Assembly: GCA_964609215.1 (NCBI GenBank)
Contig: CAZSQZ010000004.1
Span: 1 to 64,000 of the forward strand
Length of the DNA stretch: 64,000 bases
Direction: 5' to 3'
Origin: JABDKJ01 sp964609215
GTDB lineage: Bacteria; Bacteroidota; Bacteroidia; Flavobacteriales_D; JABDKJ01
Made by a program: the position numbers and the translations under genes. Positions 26,159 through 36,771 of the stretch are shown here, piece after piece (the first letter of the stretch is position 1; each line of letters starts with the position of its first letter). The notes below the pieces were generated by a model. It was given only the letters and a program-made list of their open reading frames with translations, was not told the origin of the DNA and did no database searches.

Positions 26159-27424
26159 TTAAAACTTGATTATTTTCGTAAATTCACTAAATGCACCATT
26201 GTTTGGTGTTGCCACAAGGATATATGCGCCAACTGCAAGATCACCAGTGCTATATTTCCAAATTCCTCCATTAAATTTGGTATCTTCAAAGACAATTTGT
26301 CCTTGTACGTTATAAAGTTTTAAATTAAGTGAACTATCAAAATTAACAGTGATTTCATTACTGGAATACAGTATTTCTAATTCATCCAAACCACAATTTC
26401 CTGTTATAACACCTAGAAATTCAATCACTCCATTATAATCCGTTTGACTCAAACGGTAATAGGTAGCATCTTCAATGCAATCATTATTGTAAACATCTAA
26501 TTTATAATTCGTTTCAGTAGATGAGTTTCCAATTCCATTAACAATTGAAACTACCTGAAAATCTTGGCCATTACAACTTCTCTCCACAGTAAAATAATCA
26601 TTTTCCCTTTCTGACAATGTCGTCCACTTTAGCTGAGACGTAATACAGTCAAAACGAAAATTCACAAGTTCGACTGGCAAGGGGGTTATACAACTTGGTG
26701 TTAATCCGTCTAAATAATAATAACCGGACAATGAAGAAGAAGGATTTCCGCATGAAGGGCCAATAGCAATTGCATTTATATCTACTATTGGAGTAAATAA
26801 AATTTGAGTAGACTGCCAATCATTAGCAGTATAATTTACGATTACGTTTCCCAATGTTTGCCAACCATTGATACCAACAGGACAATCCGTTGTTCCAGAC
26901 CATGGTAAGTCAGCGCAATTCGGTGTTCCAAAAAGGCCAATATTCAATACTGTACTGGAAACTGCTAATCCTTGAGCTGTAAAAAAGTCAATCGAATAAG
27001 TCGTTCCAGCCAAAAATGGAGCTGTTAGACATACTCCAATATATTCGTTTGATAAGGACGTACTAAAAAAGCCTGTATAACTGTTTCCATCAGGAAAAGG
27101 CAATTGTGGAACATCTGGAATCCCAATCGTCAAATACCCACAGAATTGACTAAAATAATCCGATGTCCCTGGCCCTCCTTGGCCCCAGAAATCGACATAA
27201 TTCATTTGACCTGATATTAAAGGACAATTGGACATACTTTCAAAAGATGGATTCGGGATATTTGCCAATATAACAGATCTAGTTGATAAAGAATCTTCAG
27301 GAAAATTATTGATTTCATGAGTTGAACTAAATTCTAAATCCTTACCAACAACCTCCTGTCCAAATAGGCATATTTCAATAGAATTAAAAAAAAATAGAGC
27401 TAATATTAAGAAATATATTTTCAT
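26159..27424 (-). CDS. T9SS type A cargo protein
   Basis: The protein has 421 residues. The signal peptide covers about 1-22. The segment IPNPSFESMSNCPLISG near 55-71, with YVDFWGQGGPGTSDYF after it, opens a jelly-roll-like domain found in many secreted flavobacterial proteins, with disulfide-forming cysteines. Residues 255-330 form a fibronectin-like module (VELVNFRFDC, LKWTTLSERENDYFTVERS). The C-terminus is a T9SS type A tail (LKLYNVQGQIVFEDT, LAVGAYILVAT, FTKIIKF). It is surface-exposed or released; no enzymatic motif is seen. Confidence 0.8.
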   Translation of the reverse strand: MKIYFLILALFFFNSIEICLFGQEVVGKDLEFSSTHEINNFPEDSLSTRSVILANIPNPSFESMSNCPLISGQMNYVDFWGQGGPGTSDYFSQFCGYLTIGIPDVPQLPFPDGNSYTGFFSTSLSNEYIGVCLTAPFLAGTTYSIDFFTAQGLAVSSTVLNIGLFGTPNCADLPWSGTTDCPVGINGWQTLGNVIVNYTANDWQSTQILFTPIVDINAIAIGPSCGNPSSSLSGYYYLDGLTPSCITPLPVELVNFRFDCITSQLKWTTLSERENDYFTVERSCNGQDFQVVSIVNGIGNSSTETNYKLDVYNNDCIEDATYYRLSQTDYNGVIEFLGVITGNCGLDELEILYSSNEITVNFDSSLNLKLYNVQGQIVFEDTKFNGGIWKYSTGDLAVGAYILVATPNNGAFSEFTKIIKF

Positions 27425-27452
27425 AATATCATAAATATGAGCAATAATTCTG

Positions 27453-27483
27453 CAAATATAAATTAATTGGTGCTCTATGTCAA
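27453..27483 (-). promoter_or_regulatory. Bacteroidota-type promoter of the T9SS cargo gene
   Basis: On the minus strand, TTG (27481-27483) is followed after 20 bases by TATATTTG (27453-27460), matching the TTG/TAnnTTTG consensus of Bacteroidota. Transcription would begin about 20 bases before the start codon. Confidence 0.6.
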
Positions 27484-27653
27484 TAAATAGCTGAGGCTAA
27501 ATACTTGAGGTAAAAAACTAATCCAAAGAATTATTTATTTTTTACCTATGTATTTTTATCACCATATGAGAATATAAACAGAACTTCGACTTAATTTGAA
27601 CTCTGTTAAAATGATGGAATCTCTAAATGAAATATGTAGTGACTTAAGTTGAA

Positions 27654-27980
27654 TTAAGCCTCTCCTTTAGGTCCTCCAAAATTCATTGGAAAAGCAGCAT
27701 CCGGAAATTGTGCTTCTTTTATAGGACCATGCTGTGCTTCGAATTTAACCAAGTTATCATTCAATGCTCTCATCAATCTTTTCGCGTGCTGCGGAGTTAG
27801 AACAATTCTAGACTTTACCTGCGCTTTAGGAACACCTGGCATAATTCTAATGAAGTCCAAAACAAATTCTGAGTTAGAATGTGTAATGATAGCTAAGTTA
27901 GAATAGATTCCTTCAGCTACTTCTTCATTGAGTTCTATATTGAGTTGATTTCCTTTTTTTACTTTCTTTTCGTCTGCCAT
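27654..27980 (-). CDS. DUF3467 family protein
   Basis: The protein has 108 residues, cytoplasmic. It shows the DUF3467 pattern: LNIELNEEVAEGIYSNLAII near residue 14, EFVLDFIRIMPGVPKAQVKS, and RIVLTPQHAKRLMRALNDNL. The fold is predicted beta-rich with one long helix. Its biochemical role is unknown. It lies just downstream of rpoC, behind a strong terminator, an arrangement I recall as common in flavobacteria, so it may be expressed by read-through. Confidence 0.85.
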   Translation of the reverse strand: MADEKKVKKGNQLNIELNEEVAEGIYSNLAIITHSNSEFVLDFIRIMPGVPKAQVKSRIVLTPQHAKRLMRALNDNLVKFEAQHGPIKEAQFPDAAFPMNFGGPKGEA

Positions 27981-27993
27981 AATTTCTTTGCTT

Positions 27994-28029
27994 AAAAAAA
28001 ACAGGAAGCCCCAAATGGAAGCTTCCTGT
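27994..28029 (-). terminator. rho-independent terminator after rpoC
   Basis: On the minus strand, ACAGGAAGC (28021-28029 complement) pairs with GCTTCCTGT (28001-28009 complement) over an eleven-base loop, followed by at least seven T residues. It lies between rpoC and the DUF3467 gene. Confidence 0.85.
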
Positions 28030-28059
28030 AGTGAAATAATTTAATATTTGAAAAGCTTC

Positions 28060-31000
28060 TTATTCTTCAGCAACTGCTTCTTGAGCAACTTCTTTTGCTT
28101 CCAAAAGTCTTTCGTATTCTGCTTTAGACCCGACAATCATCTTATCGAAATCTCTGTTTCCAGTACCAGCAGGAATCAAGTGTCCAACAATTACGTTTTC
28201 TTTTAATCCTTGCAAGTAATCTACTTTTCCGTTTACAGCTGCTTCATTCAACACCTTAGTCGTTTCCTGGAAGGATGCTGCAGAAACAAAACTCTTCGTT
28301 TGAAGTGAAGCTCTGGTAATACCTTGAAGCATTGGTCTGGAAGTAGCAGGAATAGCATCTCTTACTTCAACCAACTTTAAATCCTGTCTCTTCAATTGAG
28401 AATTTTCATCTCTCAATCTTCTTAGATTTAAAATCTGTCCTACTTTCAATGTTGTAGAATCACCCGATTCCGTTACTACTTTCTGTCCATAAATATTATC
28501 GTTCTCTTCCATGAAATCGATTTTATTTACTGCTTGTTTCTCAAGGAATTTAGTATCACCCGCATCTTCAATCTCTACCTTTCTCATCATCTGTCTAACG
28601 ATTACTTCAAAGTGCTTATCATTAATTTTCACCCCTTGTAATCTATATACTTCCTGAATTTCATTCACTAAGTATTCCTGAACGGCTGTAGGTCCTTCAA
28701 CAGCTAATATATCAGCTGGTGTAATAGCTCCATCAGACAATGGAAGCCCTGCCTTCACGAAATCATTTTCTTGAACTAGGATATGTTTCGAAAGCGATAC
28801 CATATACTTTTTCTGTTCACCCGTTTTAGACTCAATGAAAATCTCTCTGTTACCTCTCTTAATTTTACCGTAAGTAACGATACCATCAATCTCTGAAACA
28901 ACTGCTGGATTAGAAGGATTCCTAGCTTCGAAAAGCTCAGTTACTCTTGGCAGACCCCCTGTAATATCTCCAGATTTACCAGAAACTCTAGGAATCTTTA
29001 CCAGAATATCTCCTTCACCTACTTTATCTCCTTCCTTCACATTAATGTGAGCTCCAACAGGTAAGCTGTATGTTTTAGAGATGTCCTTTCCTTTCATTAA
29101 GTGAATGGTCGGGTTCTTCTTCTTATCTCTTGTTTCAACAATTACCATTTCCGTAAATCCAGATTGTTCATCTGTTTCTTCACGATAAGTAATTCCTTCT
29201 TCTACATTTTCAAATTGGATTTTACCACCAACTTCTGCAACAATCAAGGCATTAAATGGATCCCAAGAACAAATAACAGTCCCCTTGGTAATCTTTCCTG
29301 ACTTGTTACTAACGAATATAGACCCATAAGGAATATTGTTGGTCATAAGAACAACACCAGTATCCTTATCTATGATCTTCATTTCAGCAGAACGTCCAAT
29401 TACAACTTCTTCTGTTCCGTTCTCACCTTTTCTCTTAACGGTTCTTAAACCATCAATTTCAAGAACTCCATCAAATTTCGCTTGAATTTGATTTTCTGCT
29501 GCAATGTTAGAAGCGGTACCCCCCACGTGGAAAGTACGAAGTGTTAACTGTGTTCCTGGTTCTCCAATAGACTGAGCAGCAATTACACCCACAGCCTCTC
29601 CTTGTTGAACCATTCTTCCACTTGATAAGTTTCTACCGTAACACTTAGCACACACCCCTCTTTTCAATTCACAAGTCAATACTGATCTAATCTCAACCGC
29701 TTCAACCGGAGACTCATCAATGACATCTGCAATATCTTCAGTTACTTCAGCCCCAGCAGCAATGATTAATTCTTCAGTTCTAGGATCATATACATTGTGA
29801 ACTACCGTTCTACCTAAGATTCTATCTCTTAAGCTTTCAACGACATCCTCATTCTTTTTCAAGTCCGTTGCAACAATACCTCTTAAAGTACCGCAATCTT
29901 CTGAACGTATAATAACATCCTGAGAAACATCAACCAATCTTCTCGTAAGGTAACCTGCATCGGCCGTTTTCAAAGCGGTATCTGCAAGACCTTTACGAGC
30001 ACCGTGAGTAGAAATAAAGTACTCAAGAATCGATAATCCTTCTTTAAAGTTTGAAAGAATCGGGTTCTCAATAATTGCCTGTCCTGAACCCGCTCCAGAT
30101 TTCTGTGGCTTAGCCATTAATCCTCTCATACCACTCAGCTGACGAATCTGTTCTTTAGATCCTCTGGCTCCAGAGTGATACATCATATAGATAGAGTTAA
30201 AACCTTGCTTATCGTTTTCTAACCTATCCATTAGGATATTCGTCAGTTTAGAGTTTGTGGTTGTCCACAAGTCAATAATCTGGTTGTATCTTTCATTGTT
30301 TGTAATTAGTCCCATACTATAGTTACCCATAATATCTTCCACTTCATTTGAAGCTTTCTTGACTAATTGTTCTTTCTCTGCTGGGATGATTACATCATTC
30401 AAGTTGAATGAAAGGCCTCCTTTAAATGCGGCCATATATCCCATGTCTTTGATATCATCTAAGAATTCTGCTGTTCTGGCAACACCAACCACTTTAAGAA
30501 TGGTTCCGATAATGTCTCTAAGCGATTTCTTAGTTAATAATTCATTGATGAATCCAACTTCATTTGGTACTGCTTCATTAAATAAAACTCTACCACATGT
30601 TGTTTCAATCAATTGTGTTTGAATTTCACCATCAATCATTCCAGTCCATCTCACTTTAATGTGAGCATGAAGATCTAAACGTCCTTCATTATGGGCAATG
30701 ATTACTTCCTCAGGAGAATAGAAAGTCATGTCCTCTCCATTCACCACTTCTTCTTTTGTTGATCTCTTTCCCTTTGTAATATAGTAAAGACCTAATACCA
30801 TATCCTGTGATGGAACGGTAATAGGAGCACCATTTGCAGGGTTTAAGATATTATGAGATGCAAGCATCAACAATTGTGCTTCCAAAATTGCCGCATTACC
30901 TAATGGCAAGTGAACGGCCATTTGATCCCCATCAAAATCGGCATTGAATGCTGTACAAACCAATGGGTGAAGACGAATTGCTTTACCTTCAATTAATTTA

Positions 31001-32367
31001 GGCTGAAAGGCTTGAATACCAAGACGGTGAAGTGTCGGTGCCCTGTTCAATAGAACCGGGTGTCCTTTCAATACATTCTCTAGAATATCCCAAACTATTG
31101 GTTCTTTCTTATCTACGATCTTTTTAGCAGATTTAACCGTCTTCACAATTCCTCTTTCGATCATCTTTCTAATGATGAATGGCTTGTAAAGCTCAGCCGC
31201 CATGTCCTTAGGAAGTCCACATTCATGCAGCTTCAAGAAAGGCCCAACAACAATTACAGAACGTGCTGAATAATCAACCCTTTTACCTAATAAGTTCTGA
31301 CGGAAACGACCTTGTTTACCTTTCAAACTATCACTTAAGGACTTCAGCGGTCTATTTGATTCTGTCTTAACTGCACTAGATTTTCTTGAGTTATCGAATA
31401 ATGAATCCACAGATTCCTGAAGCATACGCTTCTCATTTCTCAAGATTACTTCTGGAGCTTTTATTTCAATTAATCTCTTCAGACGGTTATTTCTAATGAT
31501 AACTCTTCTGTAAAGGTCATTCAAATCTGAAGTTGCAAATCTTCCACCATCTAATGGAACCAATGGACGCAACTCTGGTGGAATAACAGGAACAACTTTA
31601 ACAATCATCCATTCTGGACGATTTTCTATTCTCTTATTCGCTTCTCTGAAAGCTTCAACAACTTGAAGTCTTTTAAGTGCTTCATTCTTTCTTTGCTGAG
31701 ATGTTTCAGTATTTGCTTTATGTCTAAGATCGTAAGATATCTCGTCCAACTTCAATCTTCCTAATAAATCGTAAAGTGCTTCTGCACCCATCTTAGCGAT
31801 AAATTTATTCGGATCTGAATCTTCTAATGCTCTATTGTTTGGAAGAGCATCGAGAATATCTAAGTATTCTTCTTCTGTTAAATAGTCTAGATATTGAACT
31901 GGTTCTCCTTCAGCATTCATTGCTGATCCAGCTTGAATCACCACATATCTTTCATAATAAATGATTTGATCCAATTTCTTGGTAGGTAAACCAAGCAAGT
32001 ATCCGATTTTATTTGGAAGAGAACGGAAATACCAGATGTGCGCTACAGGAACAACTAATTGAATATGTCCTTGTCTCTCTCTTCTAACTTTCTTCTCCGT
32101 TACTTCAACTCCACATCTATCACAAACGATTCCCTTATATCGTATTCTTTTATATTTCCCACAATGACATTCGTAATCTTTGGTAGGTCCAAAAATACGC
32201 TCACAGAACAAACCATCTCTTTCAGGTTTGTATGTTCTGTAGTTTATTGTCTCTGGCTTGAGGACTTCACCATGCGATTTCTCCAAAATCTCTTCGGGAG
32301 AAGAAAGAGAAATAGTAATAGTACTGAAGTCGCTTTGGGTCTTTTGCTGCTCTTTTCTATAAGCCAT
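28060..32367 (-). CDS. rpoC: DNA-directed RNA polymerase subunit beta'
   Basis: The protein has 1435 residues, the usual Bacteroidota length. Zinc-ribbon cysteines near 66-85 (CHCGKYK, CDRCGVEV), the catalytic NADFDGDQM near 470, and the second zinc site (CELKRGVCAKCYGR) near 895 are all present. It forms the clamp and active centre with RpoB. The start ATG at 32367 gives MAYRKEQQ; the gap to rpoB is 38 bases, and the two are in one operon. Confidence 0.98.
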   Translation of the reverse strand: MAYRKEQQKTQSDFSTITISLSSPEEILEKSHGEVLKPETINYRTYKPERDGLFCERIFGPTKDYECHCGKYKRIRYKGIVCDRCGVEVTEKKVRRERQGHIQLVVPVAHIWYFRSLPNKIGYLLGLPTKKLDQIIYYERYVVIQAGSAMNAEGEPVQYLDYLTEEEYLDILDALPNNRALEDSDPNKFIAKMGAEALYDLLGRLKLDEISYDLRHKANTETSQQRKNEALKRLQVVEAFREANKRIENRPEWMIVKVVPVIPPELRPLVPLDGGRFATSDLNDLYRRVIIRNNRLKRLIEIKAPEVILRNEKRMLQESVDSLFDNSRKSSAVKTESNRPLKSLSDSLKGKQGRFRQNLLGKRVDYSARSVIVVGPFLKLHECGLPKDMAAELYKPFIIRKMIERGIVKTVKSAKKIVDKKEPIVWDILENVLKGHPVLLNRAPTLHRLGIQAFQPKLIEGKAIRLHPLVCTAFNADFDGDQMAVHLPLGNAAILEAQLLMLASHNILNPANGAPITVPSQDMVLGLYYITKGKRSTKEEVVNGEDMTFYSPEEVIIAHNEGRLDLHAHIKVRWTGMIDGEIQTQLIETTCGRVLFNEAVPNEVGFINELLTKKSLRDIIGTILKVVGVARTAEFLDDIKDMGYMAAFKGGLSFNLNDVIIPAEKEQLVKKASNEVEDIMGNYSMGLITNNERYNQIIDLWTTTNSKLTNILMDRLENDKQGFNSIYMMYHSGARGSKEQIRQLSGMRGLMAKPQKSGAGSGQAIIENPILSNFKEGLSILEYFISTHGARKGLADTALKTADAGYLTRRLVDVSQDVIIRSEDCGTLRGIVATDLKKNEDVVESLRDRILGRTVVHNVYDPRTEELIIAAGAEVTEDIADVIDESPVEAVEIRSVLTCELKRGVCAKCYGRNLSSGRMVQQGEAVGVIAAQSIGEPGTQLTLRTFHVGGTASNIAAENQIQAKFDGVLEIDGLRTVKRKGENGTEEVVIGRSAEMKIIDKDTGVVLMTNNIPYGSIFVSNKSGKITKGTVICSWDPFNALIVAEVGGKIQFENVEEGITYREETDEQSGFTEMVIVETRDKKKNPTIHLMKGKDISKTYSLPVGAHINVKEGDKVGEGDILVKIPRVSGKSGDITGGLPRVTELFEARNPSNPAVVSEIDGIVTYGKIKRGNREIFIESKTGEQKKYMVSLSKHILVQENDFVKAGLPLSDGAITPADILAVEGPTAVQEYLVNEIQEVYRLQGVKINDKHFEVIVRQMMRKVEIEDAGDTKFLEKQAVNKIDFMEENDNIYGQKVVTESGDSTTLKVGQILNLRRLRDENSQLKRQDLKLVEVRDAIPATSRPMLQGITRASLQTKSFVSAASFQETTKVLNEAAVNGKVDYLQGLKENVIVGHLIPAGTGNRDFDKMIVGSKAEYERLLEAKEVAQEAVAEE

Positions 32368-32405
32368 TTTAATTTATTGTTTAAAGGTTAAACCTGAAAG
32401 TTCTA

Positions 32406-35400
32406 TTAGTCTAAAGAAATCTTTAATCCAAGTCCAGCTAATTCATGCATCAATACATTGAAAGATTCTGGAATACCTGGTGTAGGAATGTTGTTTCCTT
32501 TCACGATTGCTTCATACGCTTTCGCTCTTCCGTAAACATCATCCGACTTCACTGTTAAGATTTCCTGTAAGATGTTTGCCGCACCGAATGCCTCAAGTGC
32601 CCAAACCTCCATCTCACCGAAACGCTGACCACCAAATTGTGCTTTACCACCTAAAGGTTGCTGCGTAATTAATGAGTAAGGCCCGATAGATCTAGCATGC
32701 ATCTTATCATCAACCATGTGCGATAATTTGATCATGTAAATCACACCTACAGTTGCAGGTTGATCGAACTTCTCTCCAGTTCCTCCATCATATAGATATG
32801 TTTGGCCTCCTCTTGGAACACCAGCTTCATCAGTATACTTATCAATATCTGCATTTGATGCACCATCAAAAATAGGTGTTGCAAACTTCTGACCTGTTAC
32901 TTTTCCAGCCCATCCAAGAACTGTTTCATAAATCTGTCCAAGGTTCATACGAGAAGGTACACCTAGTGGATTAAGAACAATATCTACAGGAGTTCCATCT
33001 TCCAAGAAAGGCATATCTGCTTCACGAACGATCAAGGCAACAATACCTTTATTTCCGTGACGTCCTGCCATCTTATCTCCTACCTTAAGCTTTCTCTTTT
33101 TGGCAACGTAAACTTTTGCCATTTTGATAATTCCCGCTGGAAGCTCATCACCTACCGTAATTTGATATTTTTTACGCTTGTGAACACCAGAAACTTCATT
33201 GTACTTTAAACTGTAGTTATGAAGTAACTTTCTGATTTTTCCATTGATCTTAGCGTCTGTTGTCCACTTATCTGGATTTACAAAAGCATAATCAATACTA
33301 TGAAGAACTTTTTGAGTGAACTTCACTCCTTTCTTAACCAATTCTTCTTTATAGTGATTAAATATTCCCTGACAAGTCTTACCGGTTACCAACTTGAAAA
33401 GCTTGTCTACAAGAATGCCTTTTAATTCGGCTTCTTCTTTTGCAAACTCTTTATCCAACTGATCAATAATTGGCTTTTCAGCTGCTTTGGTCTTTCTATC
33501 TTTTACGGCTCTGGTAAACAATTTCTTGTCTACAATAACACCTTTTAAAGATGGTTTTGCTTTCAAAGATGCATCTTTTACATCACCAGCTTTATCTCCA
33601 AAGATTGCTCTCAATAACTTCTCTTCTGGAGAAGGATCAGATTCTCCTTTTGGAGTAATTTTACCAATTAAAATATCACCTCCTTTGATTTCTGCTCCGA
33701 CACGAATGATACCGTTTTCATCAAGGTCTTTTGTTGCTTCTTCACTAACATTTGGAATATCAGCTGTAAGCTCCTCCATACCTCTTTTGGTATCTCTTAC
33801 GTCAACAGATAATTCTTCTATATGAATAGAGGTAAAGAGATCTTCTTTTACTACTCTCTCCGAAATTACGATCGCATCCTCAAAGTTATATCCTTTCCAA
33901 GGCATGAATGCAACCATCATGTTTCGACCTATAGCAAGTTCACCACCTTCTGTTCCATAACCTTCACAAAGAACTTGGCCTTTAGTAACTTTTTCACCCT
34001 TCTTAACGATAGGCTTAAGGTTTACAACCGTATTCTGATTGGTCTTTCTAAACTTGATTAACTCATACGATTTTTCTAAATCATCAAAAGAAATTGCTTC
34101 TTCTTCTGTCGTTCTCTTATACTTAATTGTGATAGTTTTAGCGTCCACATAAGTAACTACTCCATCACCTTCAGCATTCAATAAAACTCTTGAGTCTCTG
34201 GCTACTAATTTCTCCAGCCCTGTTCCTACAATTGGAGCGTCTGGAATTAATAAAGGAACTGCCTGACGCATCATATTCGATCCCATCAATGCACGGTTCG
34301 CATCATCGTGCTCTAGGAATGGAATTAGGGATGCTGCGATAGAAGCAATTTGATTCGGTGCTACATCAATTAAACTCAAATCCTTTGGTGGAACAACCGG
34401 GAAATCACCTTCCAACCTTGCCTTAACGGTCTTCGTTAAGAATTTTCCATCTGCATTATACTGAGCATTTGCTTGTGCAATCATTTGCTCATCTTCTTCT
34501 TCTGCAGTTAAATAGGTTAAGGACTTCATATCCACTTTTCCGCCTTCTACTGATCTGTATGGCGTTTCAATGAAGCCTAATTGATTAATCTTTGCAAATA
34601 CACATAATGAAGAAATCAAACCAATGTTGGGACCTTCTGGTGTTTCAATAGTACAAAGACGACCATAGTGAGTGTAGTGAACGTCTCTTACCTCGAAACC
34701 TGCTCTTTCTCTAGAAAGACCTCCAGGCCCAAGCGCTGACATTCTTCTCTTATGGGTTACCTCAGATAGTGGATTGGTTTGATCCATGAACTGAGATAAT
34801 TGGTTGGTTCCAAAGAATGAATTAATCACAGATGATAATGTTTTTGCATTGATCAAATCTGATGGTGTAAAGACTTCATTGTCTCTTACATTCATTCTTT
34901 CACGAATTGTTCTTGCCATTCTTGCAAGTCCAACACCAAATTGATTGTTCAACTGCTCACCTACTGTTCTAACTCTTCTATTAGAAAGATGATCAATATC
35001 ATCAACAATGGTTTTAGAGTTAATCAACTCAATCAAATACTTAATGATTGAGATAATATCGTCTTTTGTCAATGTTCTTGAATCAGGTAATTCTGCTTGT
35101 TCTTTTGCAGTTCCTTTAGCCAATTTAGGCCATAATTTCTTATTAATTCTGAATCTTCCTACTGCTCCTAAATCATATCTCTGCTCTGAGAAAAATAATT
35201 TATCGATAACTCCTCTTGCTGTATCCAAATCTGGTGGTTCAGCATTTCTCAATTGTCTGTAGATGTATTCTACCGCTTCTTTTTCAGAATTGGAAGTATC
35301 TTTTTGCAGGGTATTGTAGATAATAGAGAAATCGGCAGCACTGATATCTTCTTTATGAAGTATTATTGTTTTTGAACCAGAGTCAAGTATTTGCTCCAAG

Positions 35401-36245
35401 TGTTCTTTTTCAATAATTGTTTCTCTATCTACAATTACTTCGTTTCTTTCGATAGAAACAACTTCTCCCGTATCCTCATCTACAAAGTCTTCTACCCAGG
35501 TTTTCAATACTCTAGCAGCTAATTTTCTACCTAGGTATTTCTTAAGCCCTGTTTTAGTAACCTTCACTTCATCCGCAAGATTAAAAATCTCAAGAATTTG
35601 CTTATCGCTCTCATAACCGATTGCTCTTAACAAGGTAGTCACAGGCAACTTTTTCTTACGATCGATATAAGCATACATCACCGAATTGATGTCTGTTGCA
35701 AATTCAATCCAAGATCCTTTAAACGGAATAACTCTAGCTGAGTAAAGTTTCGTTCCATTCGCGTGACGAGACTGTCCAAAGAAAACTCCAGGAGATCTGT
35801 GCAATTGTGAAACAATTACACGCTCCGCTCCGTTCACTATAAAAGAACCTTTAGGGCTCATGTACGGAATAGTACCGAGGTAAACATCTTGAACTATAGT
35901 TTCAAAATCTTCATGCTCGGGATCTGTACAATAAAGCTTAAGTTTTGCTTTTAAAGGGACACAGTAGGTCAAGCCTCTTTCAATACATTCTTGAATTGAG
36001 TATCTAGGTGGATCTACAAAGTAGTCCAAGAACTCAAGAACGAATTGATTTCTTGTGTCGGTAATTGGGAAGTTTTCAGCAAACACCTTATAAAGACCTT
36101 CATTTCTTCGGTCTTCAGGATTAGTTTCGAGCTGGAAAAATTCCCTAAATGATTTTAACTGTATATCCAAAAAATCTGGATATTCTGTTTGGATAGGGGT
36201 AGTTGAGAAATTTATTCTATCTACCTTGTTAGTCAATGTTGCCAA
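32406..36245 (-). CDS. rpoB: DNA-directed RNA polymerase subunit beta
   Basis: The protein has 1279 residues. Conserved segments include the start NKVDRINFSTTPIQTEYPDF, the rifampicin region (FFGTNQLSQFMDQTNPLSEV, THKRRMSALGPGGLSRERAG), GYNFEDAIVISERVV, and the C-terminal KLSHMVDDKMHARSIGPYS. In the rifampicin pocket the residues Q, D, H and S at the usual positions look wild type, so no resistance mutation is apparent. It lies 114 bases downstream of rplL, with a strong RNA hairpin in the gap. Confidence 0.98.
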   Translation of the reverse strand: MATLTNKVDRINFSTTPIQTEYPDFLDIQLKSFREFFQLETNPEDRRNEGLYKVFAENFPITDTRNQFVLEFLDYFVDPPRYSIQECIERGLTYCVPLKAKLKLYCTDPEHEDFETIVQDVYLGTIPYMSPKGSFIVNGAERVIVSQLHRSPGVFFGQSRHANGTKLYSARVIPFKGSWIEFATDINSVMYAYIDRKKKLPVTTLLRAIGYESDKQILEIFNLADEVKVTKTGLKKYLGRKLAARVLKTWVEDFVDEDTGEVVSIERNEVIVDRETIIEKEHLEQILDSGSKTIILHKEDISAADFSIIYNTLQKDTSNSEKEAVEYIYRQLRNAEPPDLDTARGVIDKLFFSEQRYDLGAVGRFRINKKLWPKLAKGTAKEQAELPDSRTLTKDDIISIIKYLIELINSKTIVDDIDHLSNRRVRTVGEQLNNQFGVGLARMARTIRERMNVRDNEVFTPSDLINAKTLSSVINSFFGTNQLSQFMDQTNPLSEVTHKRRMSALGPGGLSRERAGFEVRDVHYTHYGRLCTIETPEGPNIGLISSLCVFAKINQLGFIETPYRSVEGGKVDMKSLTYLTAEEEDEQMIAQANAQYNADGKFLTKTVKARLEGDFPVVPPKDLSLIDVAPNQIASIAASLIPFLEHDDANRALMGSNMMRQAVPLLIPDAPIVGTGLEKLVARDSRVLLNAEGDGVVTYVDAKTITIKYKRTTEEEAISFDDLEKSYELIKFRKTNQNTVVNLKPIVKKGEKVTKGQVLCEGYGTEGGELAIGRNMMVAFMPWKGYNFEDAIVISERVVKEDLFTSIHIEELSVDVRDTKRGMEELTADIPNVSEEATKDLDENGIIRVGAEIKGGDILIGKITPKGESDPSPEEKLLRAIFGDKAGDVKDASLKAKPSLKGVIVDKKLFTRAVKDRKTKAAEKPIIDQLDKEFAKEEAELKGILVDKLFKLVTGKTCQGIFNHYKEELVKKGVKFTQKVLHSIDYAFVNPDKWTTDAKINGKIRKLLHNYSLKYNEVSGVHKRKKYQITVGDELPAGIIKMAKVYVAKKRKLKVGDKMAGRHGNKGIVALIVREADMPFLEDGTPVDIVLNPLGVPSRMNLGQIYETVLGWAGKVTGQKFATPIFDGASNADIDKYTDEAGVPRGGQTYLYDGGTGEKFDQPATVGVIYMIKLSHMVDDKMHARSIGPYSLITQQPLGGKAQFGGQRFGEMEVWALEAFGAANILQEILTVKSDDVYGRAKAYEAIVKGNNIPTPGIPESFNVLMHELAGLGLKISLD

Positions 36246-36295
36246 TACCTATGCGATTTTATTGTTACAAATCCTATTTAAAAACACTATAAACA

Positions 36296-36340
36296 GCAAA
36301 GGGTTTAATCCAAACACAAGTGAATGGACTAAACCTTTGC
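36296..36340 (-). promoter_or_regulatory. rplL-rpoB intergenic hairpin
   Basis: GCAAAGGGTTTAATCC (36296-36311) pairs with GGACTAAACCTTTGC (36326-36340) with one bulged base; the one other mismatch becomes G-U in the minus-strand RNA. There is no T-run after it, so it is not a standard terminator. It may act as an attenuator or RNA-processing site that sets rpoB levels against the ribosomal proteins, as the rplL-rpoB gap does in E. coli. Confidence 0.6.
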
Positions 36341-36359
36341 GAAAAATTATATTCTGAGC

Positions 36360-36737
36360 TTACTTAAGCTCAACCTCTGCTCCTGCTTCTTCAAGTTGAG
36401 ACTTCAAAGCTTCTGCTTCATCCTTAGTCACACCTTCTTTTATCGCTTTTGGAGCTCCGTCTACCAATTCTTTTGCTTCTTTCAGACCCTGACCAGTCAA
36501 TTCTTTAACAAGCTTTACTACAGCAAGTTTAGAACCACCAGCAGCTTTTAAGATAACATCAAATTCTGTTTTCTCTTCAGCTCCTCCGTCTCCGCCACCA
36601 GCACCAGGTGCAGCAACAGCTACAGCAGCAGCAGCAGGCTCTATGCCATACTCATCTTTCAAAATCTGAGCTAATTCATTTACGTCTTTCACAGAAAGAT
36701 TAACAAGATCCTCAGCTAACGCTTTAATATCCGCCAT
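36360..36737 (-). CDS. rplL: 50S ribosomal protein bL12 (L7/L12)
   Basis: The protein has 125 residues. An N-terminal dimerisation helix pair is joined by an Ala/Gly hinge (about 35-52) to the C-terminal domain with EKTEFDVILKAAG, KLAVVKLVKELTGQGLKEAK and LVDGAPKAIKEG. It forms the ribosome stalk that recruits translation GTPases. It follows rplJ after a gap of 34 bases. Confidence 0.97.
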   Translation of the reverse strand: MADIKALAEDLVNLSVKDVNELAQILKDEYGIEPAAAAVAVAAPGAGGGDGGAEEKTEFDVILKAAGGSKLAVVKLVKELTGQGLKEAKELVDGAPKAIKEGVTKDEAEALKSQLEEAGAEVELK

Positions 36738-36771
36738 TTTGTATTAATTTAAAAAGTATTATTGAATTCAT

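Noticed and set aside
33487..33825. Plus-strand frame of 112 codons inside rpoB
   Set aside because: It is the antisense shadow of a highly conserved essential gene.
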